Origin: Paenibacillus lacisoli
GTDB lineage: Bacteria; Bacillota; Bacilli; Paenibacillales; Paenibacillaceae
NCBI RefSeq assembly: GCF_030580655.1
Contig: NZ_JAUQTB010000001.1
Coordinates: forward strand, 372,001-436,000
Reading direction: 5' to 3'
Length of the DNA: 64,000 bases
The stretch's first letter is position 1. Every line of letters begins with the position of its first letter. Below the pieces are notes generated by a model that worked only from the letters and a program-made list of their open reading frames with translations, was not told where the DNA came from and ran no database searches. The translations under genes and the position numbers were made by a program. Below, piece by piece: positions 17,417 through 26,238 of the stretch.

Positions 17417-18487
17417 TTATACCACAGTAAACTGCTTGCTGGAATGCGTCAGGACAGTAATGCCAGATTCTGTAATGACGATGTCATCCTCGATCCGTAC
17501 ACCGCCAAGACCAGGCAGGTAAATTCCCGGTTCAACCGTTACAACCATACCCGGCTTCAGAATGTCATCACTAAGTTTGGACAGCCTTGGAGACTCATGC
17601 ACTTCCATGCCCAGTCCGTGGCCTGTACTATGCCCGAACTGTTCGCCATAACCATGACGGGTGATAATGTCTCTGGCAAGGGCATCAGCTTCGCGGCCTG
17701 TCATTCCCGGCTTGATATGCTCCAGCGTATGTAGCTGTGCTTCCAGCACGATGTCATAAATTTCACGCAGCTGCGGGACCGGATTTCCAGTAGCAACCGT
17801 GCGCGTGAGGTCAGAACAGTAGCCGTCAAGTAGTGCGCCAAAGTCAAAGGTGATCAGCTCGTTGGCTTGTACCTTCTTGCTGCTGGCCACACCGTGAGGC
17901 ATCGCTGAACGCTCCCCGGACGCAACAATCGTATCGAACGAGGAAGAGGTCGCACCCTGCTTGCGCATAAAGAATTCCATTTCGAGGTCCAGTTCACGTT
18001 CTGTAACCCCAGGCTTAATGAAACCCAGAATGTGCTCGAAAGTCGCATCTGCCAGGTCAGCAGCACGCTGCATAACCGCGAGTTCTTCGTCATCTTTGAA
18101 CATACGGATCTGCTCCACGATACCCGATACCGGCACCATATCAATTGGAGCAAGGCGTTCCTTATAGGACTGGTAGGTACCAAAAGTAACATTATCCTGT
18201 TCAAAACCCACTTCGCGGATTTGCTGCCCGTCCAGAATTTCTTTAACCGTATCCATCACATTCGAAGCGTGTTCAACGACCTTGAACCCCTTCGCCTGTT
18301 CCGGCGCCTGCGTCATATAACGGAAATCTGTCAACAGATAGCTATCGTTCTCCGTAATAAGCACATACCCCGCCGAGCCGGTAAACCCGCTCAAATATCG
18401 GCGGTTGATGGGACTGACGACCAACATGGCGCGCAGTTTACGATCTGCCAAAGCCTGGCGCAGTTTGATCACTCGCTTGTTTTCCAT
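17417..18487 (-). CDS. yqhT: M24 family Xaa-Pro peptidase (YqhT type)
   Basis: A cytosolic metallopeptidase that removes N-terminal residues before proline. The 356-residue protein has a creatinase-like N-terminal domain (1-125) and the pita-bread catalytic domain with metal ligands in FDFGALLDGYCSDLTRT, GHSTGHGLGMEVHE and VTVEPGIYLPG. The family is clear; substrate range is not. In B. subtilis, aroQ lies between yqhT and yqhR; here that interval is only about 116 bp and aroQ is absent. Confidence 0.9.
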   Translation of the reverse strand: MENKRVIKLRQALADRKLRAMLVVSPINRRYLSGFTGSAGYVLITENDSYLLTDFRYMTQAPEQAKGFKVVEHASNVMDTVKEILDGQQIREVGFEQDNVTFGTYQSYKERLAPIDMVPVSGIVEQIRMFKDDEELAVMQRAADLADATFEHILGFIKPGVTERELDLEMEFFMRKQGATSSSFDTIVASGERSAMPHGVASSKKVQANELITFDFGALLDGYCSDLTRTVATGNPVPQLREIYDIVLEAQLHTLEHIKPGMTGREADALARDIITRHGYGEQFGHSTGHGLGMEVHESPRLSKLSDDILKPGMVVTVEPGIYLPGLGGVRIEDDIVITESGITVLTHSSKQFTVV

Positions 18488-18603
18488 CGGTTCATTCCTT
18501 CTTTCCGCGTCATTACGGTATCGAAAAGCGCATATAGCAAGGTTACTATACGCAAATAACCAAATGCTATTTTACCATGGCACAACACGGTTGAGAAGCT
18601 TTT

Positions 18604-19098
18604 TTAAGATAGGCTCCCTGCCTTTTCCGGTTCCCTTACTCTTTCGTCTGTAAACTCGGTAGCTACCGTATAGCCAATAAACAGGCCCCACAGCAGAAAA
18701 ACACAAAATTCCGAAGTAATTGTATCCCAGGTCAGGCGGTTCAGCGGCCGCATCATCCCGCCTTTTGCACCCAGCAGCACAAATAGAATGACCCACCAAA
18801 AGATACCGTACACAAACCCTCCTGCCGGCCCTTTGAACTTCCGAAACAGTGCGGTATACAGCAGAGAGGCTATGACAGAAAATGCAATAAAAAACAGGAG
18901 GCCGAGCAGATGGCCTGCTCCGCTTTTGATGAATTGATGCTTGAAGAAAGGTTCGGCCAGGAATCCCGGTTCAACGACAGTAAAGTGCAGTACATAAAAA
19001 AACCAGCGGATGGTTCCCCATATCAAACCTGCAAAAAAGCCAAGTTCCAAGGCAAAAGCAACCGGATTCGTTCTGGCACTTTGATTGATCTGACTCAT
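18604..19098 (-). CDS. yqhR: YqhR family membrane protein
   Basis: A 164-residue protein with about four transmembrane segments (roughly 15-37, 60-85, 100-122, 130-150). It matches YqhR, a conserved Bacillales membrane protein of unknown function found in this same neighbourhood. The ORF is open far upstream, but the ATG at 19098 with GGGGGAG 5 nt before it gives the family start MSQINQSARTNP. It is divergent from yqhQ. Confidence 0.78.
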   Translation of the reverse strand: MSQINQSARTNPVAFALELGFFAGLIWGTIRWFFYVLHFTVVEPGFLAEPFFKHQFIKSGAGHLLGLLFFIAFSVIASLLYTALFRKFKGPAGGFVYGIFWWVILFVLLGAKGGMMRPLNRLTWDTITSEFCVFLLWGLFIGYTVATEFTDERVREPEKAGSLS

Positions 19099-19220
19099 AA
19101 ATGCTCCCCCTTCTGGCCTGAAGACAGCTGTCTGGATCGTAATAAGGCCAAGTAGATGATAGCTAGTATGCGCATTTCCTAAATTGCCATTCAATCCGGA
19201 CAGGGGATATATCCTAAAAC

Positions 19221-19249
19221 TAGAAATCAGCTGCAAAATTCGATACAAT
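19221..19249 (+). promoter_or_regulatory. probable sigma-A promoter of yqhQ-yqhP
   Basis: TACAAT (19244-19249) lies 17 bp downstream of TAGAAA (19221-19226), a four-of-six match to the -35 consensus. It is placed about 47 bp before the yqhQ start in the divergent gap with yqhR. Confidence 0.55.
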
Positions 19250-19295
19250 AGTAGTAGAAAGTACGCATTCATTCCAAGAACGGAAGGTGAAGTTG

Positions 19296-20288
19296 TTGTC
19301 TGAAACGTCAAAACCCGTCAGCTACGGCGGTCAGGCGGTCATCGAAGGGGTTATGTTCGGCGGCAAGCATGTCAATGTCACAGCCGTACGAAGGAAGAAC
19401 CGGGAAATTACATTCCTCGAAGTGCCGCGGCAGGATAAGGCATGGGTCCAGAAGTTACGTAAAATTCCGCTCCTGCGCGGTATTGTCAGTATCATAGATT
19501 CCAGTGCCAAAGGTACGAGACATCTGAATTACGCTGCAGAGTCGTATGCGGATGATGAACTGGAGCCGGAAGAACGCGCCAAGCAGAAAGAGAAGGAAGA
19601 ATCACGCTGGAGTCTGACGATGATCATCGGAGTTGCAGCTGTCGGCATCCTTTCTTTTATCTTCGGCAAGCTGGTTCTTACGCTGGTCCCGGTTTTTGTA
19701 GAAAACCTGCTCTTCGGCAGCGTCTTCAAGAGCCAGTTCCTGCATAACATCGTCGAAGGTGTTATCAAGCTGATCCTCCTGCTCTTTTATCTGTATATGA
19801 TCTCTCTGACGCCGATGGTTAAACGCCTCTTCCAGTATCACGGCGCCGAGCATAAGGTGATCAGTGCCTTTGAGGCGGGAGAAGAGCTGACCCCCGAGAA
19901 TGTGCAGAAGTACAGCCGTCTCCATTACCGCTGCGGCAGCAGTTTTATCATGTTGACCGTAATCATCGGCATCCTTGTCTATTCATTGTTTACGTATGAC
20001 AGCTTATGGGAGCGGGTAGGCCAGCGTATTCTGCTGCTGCCTGTCGTACTGGGAATATCGTTTGAATTCCTGAAGATTACTAATTCCATGCGCGACATTC
20101 CGGTCCTCCGTTATCTCGGATATCCCGGGCTGTGGCTTCAGCTGTTGACTACCAAAGAACCTACTAACGACCAAGTGGAGGTATCGATCGCTTCCTTCAA
20201 CCGGATGCGCGAGCTGGACGCCCAGCTGGAGCAGTCCCCGGTAGAACAGAACTCCGGAAGAACGATACTGGATCCCGTGAAAGGATGA
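19296..20288 (+). CDS. yqhQ: DUF1385 membrane protein (YqhQ)
   Basis: A 330-residue conserved membrane protein of unknown function. The family signature YGGQAVIEGVMFGG lies near the N-terminus, and YHGAEHKVISAFEAGEELT near the middle; three to four membrane segments fall at about 105-130, 140-165, 220-245 and 250-270. The start is probably the TTG at 19296, 8 nt after GGAAGG; a GTG at 19287 overlaps that site and is unlikely. Followed 6 bp later by yqhP. Confidence 0.85.
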   Translation: MSETSKPVSYGGQAVIEGVMFGGKHVNVTAVRRKNREITFLEVPRQDKAWVQKLRKIPLLRGIVSIIDSSAKGTRHLNYAAESYADDELEPEERAKQKEKEESRWSLTMIIGVAAVGILSFIFGKLVLTLVPVFVENLLFGSVFKSQFLHNIVEGVIKLILLLFYLYMISLTPMVKRLFQYHGAEHKVISAFEAGEELTPENVQKYSRLHYRCGSSFIMLTVIIGILVYSLFTYDSLWERVGQRILLLPVVLGISFEFLKITNSMRDIPVLRYLGYPGLWLQLLTTKEPTNDQVEVSIASFNRMRELDAQLEQSPVEQNSGRTILDPVKG

Positions 20289-20294
20289 GATGCG

Positions 20295-20612
20295 ATGATA
20301 AGGCAGGCAGTCATTTTTTGGGGAAGCATCATTCTGGCTGTTATTGGTTTGATTGATTCTCCCCAATTCTTAACCACACTGATAATACCCGTCGTGTTAT
20401 TAGCCGTCGTGTTCCTGCTTTACAAGTATCCGCCTTCCAGAGGACGAAGCAAACAGCCTAAGGTGAAGCCGTCCGCCCGCACCATGGCCAAGGTTGCCGA
20501 GTCCCGCAAAACCTCGTCCTCCGCGTCCAAACGCCGCAAGGAGTATCCATTCTATGTGATTGAAGGACATAAAGGCAAACAAGAGGACGATAATATTCCC
20601 AAGTATCATTAA
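20295..20612 (+). CDS. yqhP: SA1362/YqhP family protein
   Basis: A 105-residue protein with two N-terminal membrane segments (about 5-22 and 28-43) and a basic, Ser/Lys-rich cytoplasmic tail ending with YPFYVIEGHKGKQEDD. It matches the SA1362/YqhP family by layout and position after yqhQ. Function is unknown. Confidence 0.72.
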   Translation: MIRQAVIFWGSIILAVIGLIDSPQFLTTLIIPVVLLAVVFLLYKYPPSRGRSKQPKVKPSARTMAKVAESRKTSSSASKRRKEYPFYVIEGHKGKQEDDNIPKYH

Positions 20613-20625
20613 TCTAACGGACACG

Positions 20626-20670
20626 ATAACCGGTTACGGCAAGTTCTTCTTGCCCGGCCGGTTATTTTTA
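20626..20670 (+). terminator. terminator of yqhQ-yqhP
   Basis: ATAACCGG (20626-20633) pairs with CCGGTTAT (20658-20665), followed by TTTTA, shortly after the yqhP stop. Confidence 0.75.
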
Positions 20671-20713
20671 TACCCGTTTCCAGATTTGCCATATCAGGCA
20701 CAGCGCATCAAAG

Positions 20714-20750
20714 AGGCTTCCCCGGTTATTCCGACCGTTTTGGGAAGCCT
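20714..20750 (-). terminator. hairpin, likely terminator of yqhO
   Basis: AGGCTTCCC and GGGAAGCCT form a perfect 9-bp stem six bases after the yqhO stop. The following U tract is weak on both strands, so efficiency is uncertain. Confidence 0.5.
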
Positions 20751-20755
20751 AGTTG

Positions 20756-21751
20756 TTATATTTTGACCAGCGGCTTTATTTTATCATCCTGAAAAATCGG
20801 GCTGTGCTTCGTAAAGTGATCATAATATACCTTAGTGCTCCACTTGCCGAAAAATTCGCTGCCTGCCCGAAGACCTGACTCGAACAGCCGCTGCTGATCC
20901 GCAGATGAAATATCGAACTGCGTCGTGCGGATTCCGAGCCCCGGAATCTTGATCGTGCGGTAGCGGTTCGTCTGCTCAATGTAACGCTCATCGTGGGCGG
21001 ACAGCATCGTATCGACCATGGCCTGCAGCATGCTGACAGGTCCGCGGATACGGGCCCGCTGCCCGGACTGCTTGCCGACAAGCTGAAAGCCGACCGTCGG
21101 GATCAGCCGCCCTGTAGAATCCAGCTGGTCACGGTCGAAGAGCCAGAGCGGGAAATTGCTGAGCAGCGCCCCGTCCACCACGTACACAAACTGATCGGCA
21201 AAGCTCACCCCACGCCGCTGATTGGGCGGCAGTCTGAGCATGACGGGATCATAGAAATAAGGAATGCTGCTGCTCATCCGTACCGCCTTCGCAACCTCGA
21301 ATTTGTCAGGCTCCATACCGAAGCGGACCAGGTCCTGAGGCAGAATAAGGATTTTGCCGTTCGTGATATCGGAAGCAATAATCTGCAGTCGGCCCGGAGG
21401 CAAATCACCGAAGGTTCTTATGCCCTTGGCACGCAGCAGCCCTTTGACCCAGTACTCCAGCGCTTCTCCTGAATATAAACCCTTCTTAAGCAGTATACGT
21501 GCTACGGGACCGATCCAGGGTGTATCAAACCATTTGGAACGTCGCAGCAAGGAGATCAACGGCGTGCGCTCGATCACGTCCTTCATTTCATCTGCGCTGT
21601 AACCGGCAGATATCAGAGCAGCCACGATCGAACCCGAAGAGGTTCCTGCCAGCCGGTGATAAGTCACCCCCTCCTGTTCAGCCGCTTTCACGGCACCAAC
21701 CAATGAAATGCCTTTAACCCCGCCGCCTTCGAATACAGCATTAATCAGCAT
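20756..21751 (-). CDS. yqhO: patatin-like phospholipase family protein (YqhO)
   Basis: A predicted cytoplasmic serine acyl hydrolase. The 331-residue protein carries the oxyanion motif GGGVKG near residue 9, the nucleophile elbow GTSSGS (Ser about 38) and the catalytic dyad aspartate in VDGALLSNFP (near 195). These are the defining patatin residues. Its natural lipid substrate is unknown. Located at the end of the yqh neighbourhood, convergent with yqhP. Confidence 0.87.
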   Translation of the reverse strand: MLINAVFEGGGVKGISLVGAVKAAEQEGVTYHRLAGTSSGSIVAALISAGYSADEMKDVIERTPLISLLRRSKWFDTPWIGPVARILLKKGLYSGEALEYWVKGLLRAKGIRTFGDLPPGRLQIIASDITNGKILILPQDLVRFGMEPDKFEVAKAVRMSSSIPYFYDPVMLRLPPNQRRGVSFADQFVYVVDGALLSNFPLWLFDRDQLDSTGRLIPTVGFQLVGKQSGQRARIRGPVSMLQAMVDTMLSAHDERYIEQTNRYRTIKIPGLGIRTTQFDISSADQQRLFESGLRAGSEFFGKWSTKVYYDHFTKHSPIFQDDKIKPLVKI

Positions 21752-21752
21752 G

Positions 21753-21812
21753 ACAAAAACCCCCTTCTCTTCCGCAGACCGCTGTACAGTCTATGTATGA
21801 GAAAGGGGCTTT
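21753..21812 (-). terminator. terminator of the GHL10 glycosidase gene
   Basis: In minus-strand RNA CCCCTTTCTC pairs with GAGAAGGGGG across a 30-nt loop, followed by TTTTTG. It lies 40 bp after the stop codon. Confidence 0.65.
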
Positions 21813-21850
21813 CATTATGACTTTATGATATTAAATTAGTTCCAACTTCC

Positions 21851-23488
21851 TTAAGACGAAAATCCAAGCCCATAGGCATAATATAAGCGAATTAATTCAG
21901 ACACTCCCAGCGGGTTCTTGATCAGGTGCTGTGCACTAAAGAAGACATCGCCGCCAATCTCGGGATATTTTCCATTTAGACTCAGCTGGCTGATCAACTC
22001 CGTTGGTTTACTCCAGCCATTAGCTGCCTCATTCGCAGCTCCGACCTTGTAGGCCGCATGGCCGATATACAGCTGTACCTTCGTACCCTTTACTTCCTGA
22101 ACCCACCAGGCAACGACCTTGGCATAATCTGCAGGCGCATAGCCGATGCTCCAATACACCTGCGGCATCACATAATCGATCCAGCCCTGCTTCACCCATG
22201 TCCGTACATCAGCATACATACTGTCATAGGTAGTAATTCCTGCCTTGGTATCTGAACCGGTAGGATCCACCGATTTGTTGCGCCAGACCGCGAATGGACT
22301 GATGCCGTACTGAACAGCAGGCTTCACCTGATGAACGGCTTGTCCCAGCTGCTGAACGAACTGGTTGATATTATCCCGGCGCCAGTCCGCCAAAGTACTG
22401 AAGCGTCCTGTATTGTATGCCGCATATGCCGCACTGTCTGCAAATGCCGCATTGGACGGATAGAAATAGTCATCCATATGAACGCCGTCAATATCATAAC
22501 CCTTTACCACTTCCATAATGCTGTCAATAATATACTGACGCGCAGCTGGAATTCCCGGATTAATATACAGCTGATTGCCCGCGTTCACGATCCATTCGGG
22601 ATGCGCCTTCGCTACATGGCTGCTGGCAAGAGCAGCCGTACTGGTCGTTGTACTCGCCCGGAACGGATTAAACCAGGCATGGAACTGCATGCCCCGCTTG
22701 TGCGTCTCCTGGATCATAAAAGCGAGCGGATCATAACCTGGATCCTTGCCTTGAGTTCCTGTCAGGAACTTGCCCCAAGGCGCATAGGCTGATGGATAGA
22801 TCGTATCCGAGTTGGCACGTACCTGTACATAAACTGCATTAATGCCCATAGCTTTCAGTTTATCGAGCGTATTGATATAATCCTGCTGCTGTGCCGCGGG
22901 CTTACCCGTTGAACCACTGGACGGCCAGTCTCCGTTGATCGTCGAAATCCATGCTCCGCGCACGCCTGTACTCGAATCAACGGTACCCGGGTTTGCCGGA
23001 AGGTTTGGTACAGGTGTTGTCGTTCCCGGAACCTCTGGCGTACCCGCAGACATCGAGTTCAGATCAATCCGGTATGTACTTTGATTCCACAGTACCTGTA
23101 AGCCCATCTGCTCACTGACAAAACGGATAGGAACCATAACACGGCCGTTCTTCAGATCTACAGCAGTGTCCAGAGCGACCGATTTCCCATTCGCCATCGC
23201 TATTTTACTGCCATAAGTTAACGTCAGATCTGTCTGCTGTCCGGAGATGTTGACGGTACGGGATTTCTGATCCCAATAGGCACTAGCTCCAAGCCCTTCA
23301 CTAATGACGCGAAGCGGCACCATCGTTACGTTTGATTTGGCCAGAATATACGGCGCAGTATCCGAAGCAAGCCGCGTTCCATCCAGATAGATGGAAATTT
23401 GTTTCGCTGCAGCGCTTGCCTGCGGTACAGCCGATGTTACTAACAGCAGCAGCATCAGCACCATCATCCACCATTTGTTTCCCTTCAT
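21851..23488 (-). CDS. secreted GHL10-type glycoside hydrolase with N-terminal stalk domain
   Basis: A 545-residue exported protein. A signal peptide (about 1-27, ending ASAAA) is followed by a copper-amine-oxidase-N-like stalk domain (about 30-150, two copies of the VPLRVISEGLG/VPIRFVSEQMG repeat), a Pro/Thr linker, and a family-10-like (DUF187/YngK) TIM barrel (about 180-530) with GAWISTINGDWPSS and the catalytic-region motif DIDGVHMDDYFYP. The family acts on glycans, possibly peptidoglycan or exopolysaccharide; the substrate is not deducible. The stalk domain probably serves wall or surface attachment. Confidence 0.85.
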   Translation of the reverse strand: MKGNKWWMMVLMLLLLVTSAVPQASAAAKQISIYLDGTRLASDTAPYILAKSNVTMVPLRVISEGLGASAYWDQKSRTVNISGQQTDLTLTYGSKIAMANGKSVALDTAVDLKNGRVMVPIRFVSEQMGLQVLWNQSTYRIDLNSMSAGTPEVPGTTTPVPNLPANPGTVDSSTGVRGAWISTINGDWPSSGSTGKPAAQQQDYINTLDKLKAMGINAVYVQVRANSDTIYPSAYAPWGKFLTGTQGKDPGYDPLAFMIQETHKRGMQFHAWFNPFRASTTTSTAALASSHVAKAHPEWIVNAGNQLYINPGIPAARQYIIDSIMEVVKGYDIDGVHMDDYFYPSNAAFADSAAYAAYNTGRFSTLADWRRDNINQFVQQLGQAVHQVKPAVQYGISPFAVWRNKSVDPTGSDTKAGITTYDSMYADVRTWVKQGWIDYVMPQVYWSIGYAPADYAKVVAWWVQEVKGTKVQLYIGHAAYKVGAANEAANGWSKPTELISQLSLNGKYPEIGGDVFFSAQHLIKNPLGVSELIRLYYAYGLGFSS

Positions 23489-23651
23489 TTCCTGTCGTCC
23501 TCCACTGCATGTTTGGATTTGGCAGGCCCGCAGCAGACAGCCTGGTAAGCAGCTGCTGGTTTCGGCCTGTCTTAATGGATAGACGCCAAAAAAGAGGGTT
23601 TGTTGCGGAAAAGCAAGAATTTTATGCCAATGTAACGTCCTGAAGCAGCAT

Positions 23652-23680
23652 AAAAAAGCATCAGTCCTTATGGACGATGC
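23652..23680 (-). terminator. terminator of mntR
   Basis: Minus-strand RNA: GCATC.TCC-ATAA-GGA.GATGC followed by TTTTTT, 20 bp after the mntR stop. Confidence 0.85.
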
Positions 23681-23697
23681 AGGTTGGATGAATGGTG

Positions 23698-24123
23698 TCA
23701 GTTTTCGTTCGTCAGCTCCTGATGGACTTCATGCAAATCCTGAACTCGACGCTCGTCCCGCCGGAAATACTCCACCAGGGTCTCAATTCTTGTGATGGAA
23801 TCCCAGCTGAGATGGTGCTCAATTCCTTCCACATCCTTGTAAATGTTATCTTCATGAACACCGATCATTTCCAGGAACTCCTCCAGCAGATGATGCCGGT
23901 CAACGAGCCGTTTACCTGTTTTTTTACCTTTCGGTGTAAGAATAAGCCCCCTGTATTTCTCATAAATCAGGTATTCATCCTTGTCCAATTTCTGGATCAT
24001 TTTGGTCACGGAGGAGGGGTGCACCTCCAGGCCTTCGGCAATATCCGATACCCTTGCATATCCCTTCTCATCGATCAACTTATAGATCCGCTCCAAATAA
24101 TCCTCCATACTGGGCGTTGGCAT
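23698..24123 (-). CDS. mntR: manganese-responsive transcriptional regulator MntR
   Basis: A DtxR-family repressor that senses Mn2+ and controls its uptake and efflux. The 141-residue protein starts [12 protein letters not shown], giving the metal ligands Asp8 and Glu11, and has the winged helix ([20 protein letters not shown]) and the ligand cluster [10 protein letters not shown] (Glu/His near 99-103). I used the ATG at 24123, which matches the B. subtilis start. A TGATA...TATCA palindrome lies 69 bp upstream. The same window carries a manganese riboswitch before terC. Confidence 0.94.
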   Translation of the reverse strand: MPTPSMEDYLERIYKLIDEKGYARVSDIAEGLEVHPSSVTKMIQKLDKDEYLIYEKYRGLILTPKGKKTGKRLVDRHHLLEEFLEMIGVHEDNIYKDVEGIEHHLSWDSITRIETLVEYFRRDERRVQDLHEVHQELTNEN

Positions 24124-24191
24124 CTGCTTCCCTCTCTTCTTTGTATACAACGCTTGCCGCCGTTACAACTACCGTTCAACTGCTCTAGTAA

Positions 24192-24206
24192 TGATACATG
24201 TTATCA
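24192..24206. promoter_or_regulatory. palindrome upstream of mntR
   Basis: TGATACATGTTATCA is a dyad (TGATA/TATCA) in the mntR-splB divergent gap. It does not match the canonical MntR box, so the binding protein is unknown. Confidence 0.3.
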
Positions 24207-24377
24207 ATAGGAATTGGCAAGTCGAGTACGGTTTACATAAACCCGAAGACTTACGGCATTATGCACGGCGACCAGAGCTGCTGCAGTCATCCCGATAAAT
24301 TTGGCATGACTTGCTTTGCGTCTCCTACGGGCACACTATAGCTGAAATTATGCTGGTCCAGAAAGGGGACAACGCCG

Positions 24378-25454
24378 ATGTCAACAGAAGTACTGGAACG
24401 TTCAAAGACAAAAGCAAAACCCAGAGCTACAAAGCCGTTTGTTCCGGACCTTGTTTATTTTGAACCAGACGCCCTGAACTATCCTAAAGGGCAGCGTATT
24501 ATGGAATGGGTAAAGTCACAGGAAATTCCATATCGGATGACGACCTCCCACAACCGGATCACCAATCTTCCCGGTGACACCGAACAGGAGCAGTACCGGA
24601 TGGCCAAACGAACACTGGTTGTCGGCATTCGCAAAACATTAAAATTCGACCAGTCCAAGCCTTCCGCTGAATATGCTATCCCGATTTCTACAGGCTGTAT
24701 GGGCCACTGCCATTACTGTTATCTCCAGACAACCCTGGGGGCAAAGCCTTATGTCCGAGTGTACGTCAACACCGACGATATTATAGGCGCTGCCAAAAAC
24801 TATATTAACGAGAGAGTGCCGGAAATTACGCGTTTTGAAGCGGCTTGTACATCGGACCCTGTCGGACTGGAGCATATTACAGGCTCCCTCTCCGACCTGA
24901 TTACTTTTATGGCAAATGAAGAATATGGCCGGCTCCGCTTTGTAACCAAATATCATCATGTAGATCCGCTGCTGCAGCTGGACCATAAAGGGCATACCCG
25001 AATTCGTTTCAGTGTGAACGCAGACTATGTGATCCGCCAATTCGAGCCAGGCACTTCCCGTTTTGAGGAACGGATTGAAGCCGCCGGCAAAATTGCCCGT
25101 GCAGGTTATCCGCTCGGTTTTATCATCGCCCCTATTATCTGGTATGACGGTTGGGAAGAGGGATACAGCGAACTGCTGCGCAAGCTGGCAGAAGCACTTC
25201 CGCCGGAAGCCCAGCACGACCTGACCTTTGAGATGATTCAGCATCGGTTTACCAAAACAGCCAAAGCCGTGATCGAGAAACGTTATCCCAAGACGAAGCT
25301 GGAGATGGACATCGAGAAGCGCAAATCGAAATGGGGGCGCTGGGGACAAAATAAATACGTTTACCCGGATGACCAGCAGACTGCGCTGCGTGAGTTTATC
25401 TCGGAGCAGATTTTCGAGCATTTTCCTTTGTCCAACATTGATTACTTCACCTAG
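24378..25454 (+). CDS. splB: spore photoproduct lyase
   Basis: A radical-SAM enzyme that directly reverses the thymine dimer (spore photoproduct) formed by UV in dormant spores. The 358-residue protein carries the SAM cluster motif CMGHCHYC (CxxxCxxC, near residue 107) and the H-donor cysteine in FEAACTSDPVG (near 158). Start ATG at 24378 follows AAAGGGG. There is no splA in front, unlike B. subtilis. Expected to be made in the forespore; the promoter is not clear. Confidence 0.95.
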   Translation: MSTEVLERSKTKAKPRATKPFVPDLVYFEPDALNYPKGQRIMEWVKSQEIPYRMTTSHNRITNLPGDTEQEQYRMAKRTLVVGIRKTLKFDQSKPSAEYAIPISTGCMGHCHYCYLQTTLGAKPYVRVYVNTDDIIGAAKNYINERVPEITRFEAACTSDPVGLEHITGSLSDLITFMANEEYGRLRFVTKYHHVDPLLQLDHKGHTRIRFSVNADYVIRQFEPGTSRFEERIEAAGKIARAGYPLGFIIAPIIWYDGWEEGYSELLRKLAEALPPEAQHDLTFEMIQHRFTKTAKAVIEKRYPKTKLEMDIEKRKSKWGRWGQNKYVYPDDQQTALREFISEQIFEHFPLSNIDYFT

Positions 25455-25463
25455 GATTTAAAT

Positions 25464-26168
25464 TTAGATCCAGGCCGGCACGAGCCTCTGTAGCCAGAGC
25501 GTCAGCTGAAACAAACGATCGGTCCAAAGCAGCAGTCCGGTTAGGATCAGGATAGCTCCACCACTCTTCATTATGATACCGGAATATTTTGTGATCATCC
25601 GTGTATAACCGCTGAACAAGGACAGGACAAAAAAAGGCAGTGCAAATCCGCTGGCATAAGCGGTAATGAGCCAGAACCACCATTCATGACGAGTTGCCGC
25701 GAGTGCAATGATGGATGCGAGCATCGGCCCCACACAAGGAGACCAGCCTGCCGCAAACCCGACTCCCAGAATGAAGGAGCCGAGGTAACCGGCAGGCTTT
25801 TGTGTCATATTCAGCTTGTAGCTGCTTAACAGCCATTTCGGCTGAATGAGACCCAGGGTGAACAGGCCCATCATCATCATCAGGATCCCGGACAGCTGCC
25901 TCAGGAGATCCCGGTGTGTGGTAAACAGACTGCCGATGAGACCTGCGCTGGCTCCAAGTGAATAAAATATCGCCGAGAAACCCAGAATAAACGCCAACGT
26001 ATGTGTCAGCGTCAAGGCTCGCACACCTTGCTCGCCCCCCTTGTTTTTCAGCTGCTGAACGGTCAATCCGGTTATGTAAGAAAGGTAGGATGGATACAGG
26101 GGTAAACAGCAGGGAGAAGCAAATGATATGACACCTGCCATCCAGGCTACCCATAAATTCATTTCCAC
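25464..26168 (-). CDS. ccdA: cytochrome c biogenesis protein CcdA
   Basis: A polytopic membrane protein that passes reducing equivalents from cytoplasmic thioredoxin to the outside for cytochrome c and, in sporulators, spore maturation. The 234-residue protein has six membrane segments and the two redox cysteine regions SPCCLPLYPSYLSYITG (near 20) and GWSPCVGPMLASI (near 125). The GTG at 26168 is 7 nt from GGGTGG; ATG at 26162 is an alternative. Convergent with splB, whose stop codon is 9 bp away. Confidence 0.9.
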   Translation of the reverse strand: MEMNLWVAWMAGVISFASPCCLPLYPSYLSYITGLTVQQLKNKGGEQGVRALTLTHTLAFILGFSAIFYSLGASAGLIGSLFTTHRDLLRQLSGILMMMMGLFTLGLIQPKWLLSSYKLNMTQKPAGYLGSFILGVGFAAGWSPCVGPMLASIIALAATRHEWWFWLITAYASGFALPFFVLSLFSGYTRMITKYSGIIMKSGGAILILTGLLLWTDRLFQLTLWLQRLVPAWI

Positions 26169-26238
26169 GAGATTTCCACCCTTCGTCACTGACATACAGG
26201 ATGTCCTGTTCTATCAGCCTACGCAGGTCCTAAGTAGG

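Noticed and set aside
24307..24338. Possible sigma-G promoter of splB (CACACTA with TGACTT)
   Set aside because: The -10 is close to consensus, but the spacing is 19 bp and the -35 is poor.
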